From: Variovorax paradoxus
GTDB taxonomy: Bacteria; Pseudomonadota; Gammaproteobacteria; Burkholderiales; Burkholderiaceae_C
Direction: 5' to 3'
DNA: 64,000 nt
Assembly (NCBI RefSeq): GCF_009755665.1
Contig: NZ_CP046622.1
Span: forward strand, 62,001 to 126,000
Part shown: positions 59,921-64,000 of the stretch, in pieces
Layout: every line of letters begins with the position of its first letter
Position numbering within the stretch: position 1 is the first letter of the stretch
Notes under the pieces: generated by a model
Told to the model about the DNA's origin: nothing
The model's input: only the letters and a program-made list of their open reading frames with translations
Databases searched by the model: none
Made by a program: the position numbers and the translations under genes

Positions 59921-61120
59921 ATGGCCGCCAAAGCGCAATTCCACTGGGACGACCCCCTTCTTCTCAACCAGCAACTGACCGACGAAGAACGCATGATCCG
60001 CGACGCGGCCAATGCCTACTGCCAGGAGCGCCTGGCGCCCCGCGTCATCGAAGGCTTTCGCACCGGCGAAACCGACCCCGCCATCTTTCGCGAAATGGGC
60101 GCGCTCGGCCTGCTGGGCCCCACGATTCCCGAGCAGTACGGCGGCCCCGGCCTCAACTACGTGGCCTACGGCCTGATCGCCCGCGAAGTCGAGCGCGTCG
60201 ATTCGGGCTACCGCTCGATGGCCAGCGTGCAGAGCTCGCTGGTCATGGTGCCCATCTTCGAATTCGGCACCGAAGCGCAAAAGCAGAAGTTCCTGCCCAA
60301 GCTCGCCACCGGCGAATGGATCGGCTGCTTCGGCCTGACCGAACCCGACCACGGCTCCGACCCCGGCAGCATGGTCACCCGCGCCAAGAAGGTGCCGGGC
60401 GGCTACTCGCTCAGCGGCGCCAAGATGTGGATCAGCAACTCGCCCATAGCCGACGTGTTCGTGGTGTGGGCCAAGGAAGTCAGCGAAAGCGGCACCGTGG
60501 GCCCGATCCGCGGCTTTGTGCTCGAAAAGGGCATGAAGGGCCTCTCGGCTCCTGCGATCCACGGCAAGGTCGGCCTGCGCGCCAGCATCACCGGCGAGAT
60601 CGTGATGGACGGCGTGTTCTGCCCTGAAGAAAACGCGTTCCCTGAAGTGCAGGGCCTCAAGGGCCCGTTCACCTGCCTGAACAGCGCGCGCTACGGCATC
60701 TCGTGGGGCGCACTCGGCGCCGCCGAAGACTGCTGGCACCGCGCTCGCCAGTACACGCTGGACCGCAAGCAATTCGGCCGCCCGCTCGCGGCCAACCAGC
60801 TCATCCAGAAGAAGCTGGCCGACATGCAGACCGAGATCACCCTGGGCCTGCAAGGGAGCCTCCGCCTGGGCCGCATGAAGGACGAAGGCACGGCTTCGGT
60901 CGAGATCACCTCGATCATGAAGCGCAACAACTGCGGCAAGGCGCTCGACATTGCCCGCCTGGCACGCGACATGATGGGCGGCAACGGCATCAGCGACGAA
61001 TTCGGCGTGGCGCGCCACCTGGTGAACCTCGAAGTGGTGAACACCTACGAAGGCACCCACGACATCCACGCGCTCATCCTGGGCCGCGCGATCACCGGCA
61101 TTGCGGCTTTCGCGAACTAA
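59921..61120 (+). CDS. gcdH: glutaryl-CoA dehydrogenase
   Basis: A 399-residue acyl-CoA dehydrogenase that oxidises and decarboxylates glutaryl-CoA to crotonyl-CoA, passing electrons to [18 protein letters not shown] and AKMWISNSP are the FAD-site blocks, and Glu377 in [11 protein letters not shown] is the catalytic base. [12 protein letters not shown] is typical of GcdH. It takes part in lysine, tryptophan and glutarate breakdown and in anaerobic-type aromatic pathways. Confidence 0.96.
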   Translation: MAAKAQFHWDDPLLLNQQLTDEERMIRDAANAYCQERLAPRVIEGFRTGETDPAIFREMGALGLLGPTIPEQYGGPGLNYVAYGLIAREVERVDSGYRSMASVQSSLVMVPIFEFGTEAQKQKFLPKLATGEWIGCFGLTEPDHGSDPGSMVTRAKKVPGGYSLSGAKMWISNSPIADVFVVWAKEVSESGTVGPIRGFVLEKGMKGLSAPAIHGKVGLRASITGEIVMDGVFCPEENAFPEVQGLKGPFTCLNSARYGISWGALGAAEDCWHRARQYTLDRKQFGRPLAANQLIQKKLADMQTEITLGLQGSLRLGRMKDEGTASVEITSIMKRNNCGKALDIARLARDMMGGNGISDEFGVARHLVNLEVVNTYEGTHDIHALILGRAITGIAAFAN

Positions 61121-61126
61121 ACACGC

Positions 61127-62362
61127 ATGGCCAAGCCCGCAGCCCTGGACGGCATCAAGGTCCTCGATCTGTCCCGCGTGCTCGCGGGCCCGTGGTGCAC
61201 GCAGATCCTCGCGGACCTCGGCGCCGATGTCATCAAGATCGAGCGCCCCGGCGTGGGCGACGACACGCGCACCTGGGGCCCGCCGTTCATCAAGGACGCG
61301 AACGGCAACGACACCGACCAGGCCAGCTACTTCACGGCCTGCAACCGCAACAAGCGCTCGGTCACGGTCGACATGGCCACGCCCGACGGGCAGGCGCTGC
61401 TCAAGCAGATGGCGGAGCAGGCCGACATCGTGGTCGAGAACTTCAAGACCGGCGGCCTCGAGCAATACGGCCTCGACCACAAGAGCCTTCGCGCGGCCAA
61501 CCCGCGGCTCATCTACTGCAGCGTGACCGGCTTCGGCCACAACGGCCCTTATGCCGAGCGGGCGGGTTACGACCTGATGATCCAGGCCATGACCGGCATG
61601 ATGAGCATCACCGGCCGCCCCGACGGCGAGCCCGGTGGCGGCCCGCTGCGCGTGGGCGTGGCTCTTACCGACCTGTTCACCGGCGTGTACGCGAGCACAG
61701 CCATCCTGGCCGCATTGCAGGTGCGCGACCGCACCGGCGAAGGCCAGCACATCGACATGGCGCTGCTCGACGTGGGCATGGCCATCCTCGCCAACCAAGC
61801 GAGCGCCTTTCTCAACACCGGCAAGGCGCCGCAGCGCCAGGGCAACACGCACCCGAGCCTTGCGCCTTATCAAGACTTTCCCACGCTCGACGGTTCGATG
61901 CTGCTCGCCATCGGCAACAACGGCCAGTTCGCGCGCTTCTGCGAGGCGGCCGGCCACCCCGAGTGGGCGGCCGATGCGCGCTTTGCCACCAACACGCTGC
62001 GCGTGAAGCACCGCGGCGTGCTCATTCCGATGATGGAAGAGCTCACCCGCACCCGCACCACGGCCGATTGGGTCACGCTGCTCGAAGACAAGGCCGTGCC
62101 CTGCGGCCCGATCAACGACATTGCGCAGGCCTTCGACGATGCACAGGTCAAGGCCCGCGGCCTGGCCGTGACGCTGCCGCGCGGTGCGGGCGACGGCATT
62201 GAAAGCATCACCGGCGTGGCGAGCCCTCTGCGCCTGACGGCCACGCCTCCCGTGCTGCGCCACGCACCGCCGGCGCTCGGGCAACACACGCGCGAGGTGC
62301 TGGCGGAGTTCGGCATCGACGCCGCGCGCTTCGACACCCTGCGCGCGGCGGGCGTGGTCTAA
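61127..62362 (+). CDS. gcdG: CaiB/BaiF CoA-transferase (succinyl-CoA:glutarate type)
   Basis: A 411-residue class III CoA-transferase. VLDLSRVLAGPWCTQILADLG and IKIERPGVGDDTR are N-terminal blocks; Asp182 in VALTDLFTGVYA is the expected nucleophile. It begins six bases after gcdH. In this context it activates glutarate with succinyl-CoA, giving the GcdH substrate. Confidence 0.93.
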   Translation: MAKPAALDGIKVLDLSRVLAGPWCTQILADLGADVIKIERPGVGDDTRTWGPPFIKDANGNDTDQASYFTACNRNKRSVTVDMATPDGQALLKQMAEQADIVVENFKTGGLEQYGLDHKSLRAANPRLIYCSVTGFGHNGPYAERAGYDLMIQAMTGMMSITGRPDGEPGGGPLRVGVALTDLFTGVYASTAILAALQVRDRTGEGQHIDMALLDVGMAILANQASAFLNTGKAPQRQGNTHPSLAPYQDFPTLDGSMLLAIGNNGQFARFCEAAGHPEWAADARFATNTLRVKHRGVLIPMMEELTRTRTTADWVTLLEDKAVPCGPINDIAQAFDDAQVKARGLAVTLPRGAGDGIESITGVASPLRLTATPPVLRHAPPALGQHTREVLAEFGIDAARFDTLRAAGVV

Positions 62363-62389
62363 GAAGAAAGCGAACAAGGAGAGCAAGCC

Positions 62390-62821
62390 ATGACGGACCC
62401 GACGCACAGCCTTCCGTTCTCGGTGCTGCGCATCGACCACGTCGTGCTGCGCGTGGAGGACGCCGAGCGCGCCATTGCCTTCTACCGCGACGTGCTCGGT
62501 TGCGCGGTCGAGAGGCGCCGCGAACACCTCGGGCTCGTGCACCTGCGCGCCGGCACCAACCTCATCGACCTTGTCACGCTCGACGGCCCGCTCGGCAAAC
62601 AGGGCGGCGCGATGGCCGGCAAGGAAGGCCGCAACGTCGACCACATCTGCCTGCGCGTCGAGCCCTTCGACGAAGCGGCGATCCGCGCGTTGATGGCACG
62701 GCACGGCGTGCCGGTGAACGGCGAGGTGCAGAACAACTTCGGCGCCGAAGGCGACGGGCCTTCGATCTACATCACCGATCCTGACGGCAACGGCATCGAA
62801 CTCAAGGGTGCGGCGGGCTGA
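62390..62821 (+). CDS. VOC-family (glyoxalase/bleomycin-resistance fold) protein
   Basis: A 143-residue protein of two beta-alpha-beta units. Possible metal ligands are His17 (LRIDHVVLRV), Glu or His in EHLGLVHL, His near 86 (VDHICLRV) and Glu near 138 (GNGIELKG), as in dioxygenase/lyase-type VOC enzymes. It is 27 bases after gcdG with a good ribosome site (AAGGAGAG), so it belongs to the glutarate operon. Its reaction is unknown. Confidence 0.87.
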   Translation: MTDPTHSLPFSVLRIDHVVLRVEDAERAIAFYRDVLGCAVERRREHLGLVHLRAGTNLIDLVTLDGPLGKQGGAMAGKEGRNVDHICLRVEPFDEAAIRALMARHGVPVNGEVQNNFGAEGDGPSIYITDPDGNGIELKGAAG

Positions 62822-62859
62822 TTCTGTTTGCCGCGGTTTCAGGGTCGGCGCTGCTGTTC

Positions 62860-62957
62860 GTTCAGGGCGGCGCTCCCGCCGACGGGGTACCTTTCTCCGC
62901 AAATGTCCCCCGGCCTGCGGCCTCCTCCTTTATTTCGCTGCGCAAGGCACCCCGCCA
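62860..62957 (-). repeat. dispersed intergenic repeat A, copy 2
   Basis: On the minus strand this repeats the block order of 1100-1197: AGCGAAATAAAGGAGGAGG, a hairpin (GGCC / GCA / GGCC), GGGGACATTTGCGGAG and GCCCTGAAC. The stem bases differ from copy 1 but pairing is kept. It fills the 257-base gap between the VOC and lipoprotein genes, where I see nothing else. Confidence 0.82.
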
Positions 62958-63078
62958 GCGGGTGCGTTGCACACGCCCCGAATGCACCCGCACCTAGGTT
63001 ACCGCTCCGCCCCTTGAGCTTCGCGGAGAATCGGCGCGCGCCATCGCGCACACAACGATTCTTCAAGGGAGCTTTTCA

Positions 63079-63666
63079 ATGTCTGAACATTCATCTGCCG
63101 CGCGTGCCACCGCGCGACTTTCCGTCGCCATGTCCGCGCTGGCCGTCGCCACACTGCTGGCCGCCTGCGGCTCGCGCCAACCGGCCACGCCCGAGCCACC
63201 ACCCGCGACCGCCACGCCGCGCAACAGCGTCGTCATGCCCGCCATCGCCTACGGCACCACCACCAAGGGCGTGCAACTGTCGAAGGCCGACGACGCGTGC
63301 GATGTGCCTGCCTCGCTGCGGCAAGCCGTGCAGGATCAGCTGCTTGAGCCCTACGAATTTCTGCTCGCGCCGCCGGCACCCGCCAACGCGCAGGCCGCGC
63401 CCGTGCTGAAGCTGGAAATTACCGACCTGCTGGCGAACGCGGGCGGCCTCTACGGCGGCCCAAAGATCGTTCAGCTGCGCGGCACGCTGGAGCGCCAGGG
63501 CGACGCGCCCGCGAAGTTCACCGCGCAGCGCCAGATGTTCATCTACTTCGGCATGCCGCGCAGCACCTGCAGCATGGTCGGTGTCGTGACCTACAAGCTG
63601 GGCGAGGACATCGCACAGTGGCTGCTGAAGCCGGTGGACGGCGCGGTGTTGGGCGAGCGCCAATAA
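63079..63666 (+). CDS. lipoprotein of unknown function
   Basis: A 195-residue lipoprotein with a signal segment and lipobox LLAAC near residue 30, then a Pro/Ala/Thr linker. The globular part has KLEITDLLANAGGLYGGPK and VQLRGTLERQGD, a pattern found in many small periplasmic lipoproteins, with a single Cys pair (ACD.., STC). No enzymatic motif is visible. Start at 63079 follows AAGGGAG. Confidence 0.78.
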   Translation: MSEHSSAARATARLSVAMSALAVATLLAACGSRQPATPEPPPATATPRNSVVMPAIAYGTTTKGVQLSKADDACDVPASLRQAVQDQLLEPYEFLLAPPAPANAQAAPVLKLEITDLLANAGGLYGGPKIVQLRGTLERQGDAPAKFTAQRQMFIYFGMPRSTCSMVGVVTYKLGEDIAQWLLKPVDGAVLGERQ

Positions 63667-63679
63667 GGAATCCCGGGCG

Positions 63680-64000
63680 ATGACTCAGATGGAAAAGGTC
63701 GAGGCGGTCGCTGTGCCGACCGTATTCGATGACCAGGGTGCCTGGGAGATCGTGCGTGTCGACTACGCGCTGCGGCAACTCACAGTCGTGGCCCAGGATG
63801 TAAAAAGCGATACGTCGATCAGGGTCAGGTTCGACGACGTCGTGGCCTATCGGGTCATGGACGAGCGCGACCTGGGCGAATACTGGCCCGCCTGTTCCCT
63901 GCCGAACGGATGGGTTTATTCGATTCGATCGGGTGGTTGGCTGTCACAGGAGTCGGCGCGCTCCGGCAGTTGCGTGGGGTTGTTCTATCCCGGTGTTCAG
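63680..64000 (+). CDS. unidentified protein (incomplete at the window edge)
   Basis: An open frame of 107 codons with no stop before the edge. The product begins MTQMEKVEAVAVPTVFDD and continues WEIVRVDYALRQLTVVAQDV and VRFDDVVAYRVMDERDLGEYW; it looks soluble and strand-rich. Base use is visibly less GC-biased at third positions than in its neighbours. It starts 13 bases after the lipoprotein stop, with GGAA/GGGCG as a weak ribosome site. I do not recognise a family. Confidence 0.6.
   Translation, partial: MTQMEKVEAVAVPTVFDDQGAWEIVRVDYALRQLTVVAQDVKSDTSIRVRFDDVVAYRVMDERDLGEYWPACSLPNGWVYSIRSGGWLSQESARSGSCVGLFYPGVQ

Noticed and set aside
59834..62902. A reverse-strand open frame of about 1000 codons opposite gcdH and gcdG
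   Set aside because: Same reasoning: shadow of two clearly recognised genes, with no domain of its own.

Overview
The window is GC-rich, densely coded DNA from a chromosome of a betaproteobacterium, most likely Comamonadaceae and close to Variovorax. This rests on gene content (min operon, aerobic benzoyl-CoA 'box' pathway, a TctC-type solute-binding protein, many LysR regulators) and on intergenic repeats of a kind familiar from that group. It is an inference; there is no rRNA or marker gene here to settle it. There is one tRNA, and no transposase, integrase, phage module or CRISPR array.

Layout. 1-4.7 kb: housekeeping and small genes (cobalamin adenosyltransferase, CYTH protein, GDSL esterase lipoprotein, RcnB-like protein, CysB-type regulator). 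4.8-6.6 kb: a self-regulated TetR unit with a 37-residue membrane peptide and an alpha/beta hydrolase. 6.7-8.6 kb: minCDE. 8.7-12 kb: pyrimidine permease, hotdog thioesterase, AsmA-like protein. 12-16.1 kb: amidohydrolase, GAF protein and MFS transporter opposite a LysR regulator. 16.1-21.7 kb: beta-keto-acid cleavage enzyme (DUF849), TctC-type binding protein, 3-hydroxyacyl-CoA dehydrogenase and feruloyl-CoA-synthase-like ligase opposite a Crp/Fnr regulator. 21.8-23.8 kb: tautomerase and SDR opposite a LysR regulator. 23.8-26.7 kb: tannase-family lipoprotein and AraC regulator.

26.7-42.4 kb is the centrepiece: a complete aerobic benzoate-CoA pathway. A leftward run holds a DUF4863 protein, boxD, bclA, an alpha/beta hydrolase and a full branched-chain-type ABC transporter (livKHMGF). 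A rightward run holds boxR, boxC, boxB, boxA and a MaoC protein. The two runs diverge from a promoter region rich in TGCA motifs, the known BoxR/BzdR operator element. Together they would import an aromatic acid, activate it to benzoyl-CoA, epoxidise it (BoxAB), open the ring (BoxC) and oxidise the semialdehyde (BoxD). Five intercistronic palindromic repeats punctuate the two runs.

42.5-47.1 kb: Gly/Ala-rich secreted protein, lipase-like hydrolase, membrane-anchored AraC regulator, Rrf2 regulator with a flavin disulfide oxidoreductase, and tRNA-Gly(GCC). 47.2-55.5 kb: a second catabolic unit, with TetR, NitT/TauT-type ABC transporter, cyclase-family hydrolase and fumarylacetoacetase running leftward from acetoacetyl-CoA synthetase, and tandem palindromic operators between them. 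55.5-59.7 kb: membrane adenylate cyclase, 2-oxoglutarate oxygenase, small membrane protein. 58.8-62.8 kb: glutaryl-CoA module (gcdR, gcdH, gcdG, VOC protein). 62.8-64 kb: a repeat, a lipoprotein and an unfinished gene.

The theme is organic-acid and aromatic catabolism under local regulators. No intergenic stretch exceeds about 300 bases. The least understood units are the DUF849 cluster and the TetR / transporter / fumarylacetoacetase / acetoacetyl-CoA synthetase unit.
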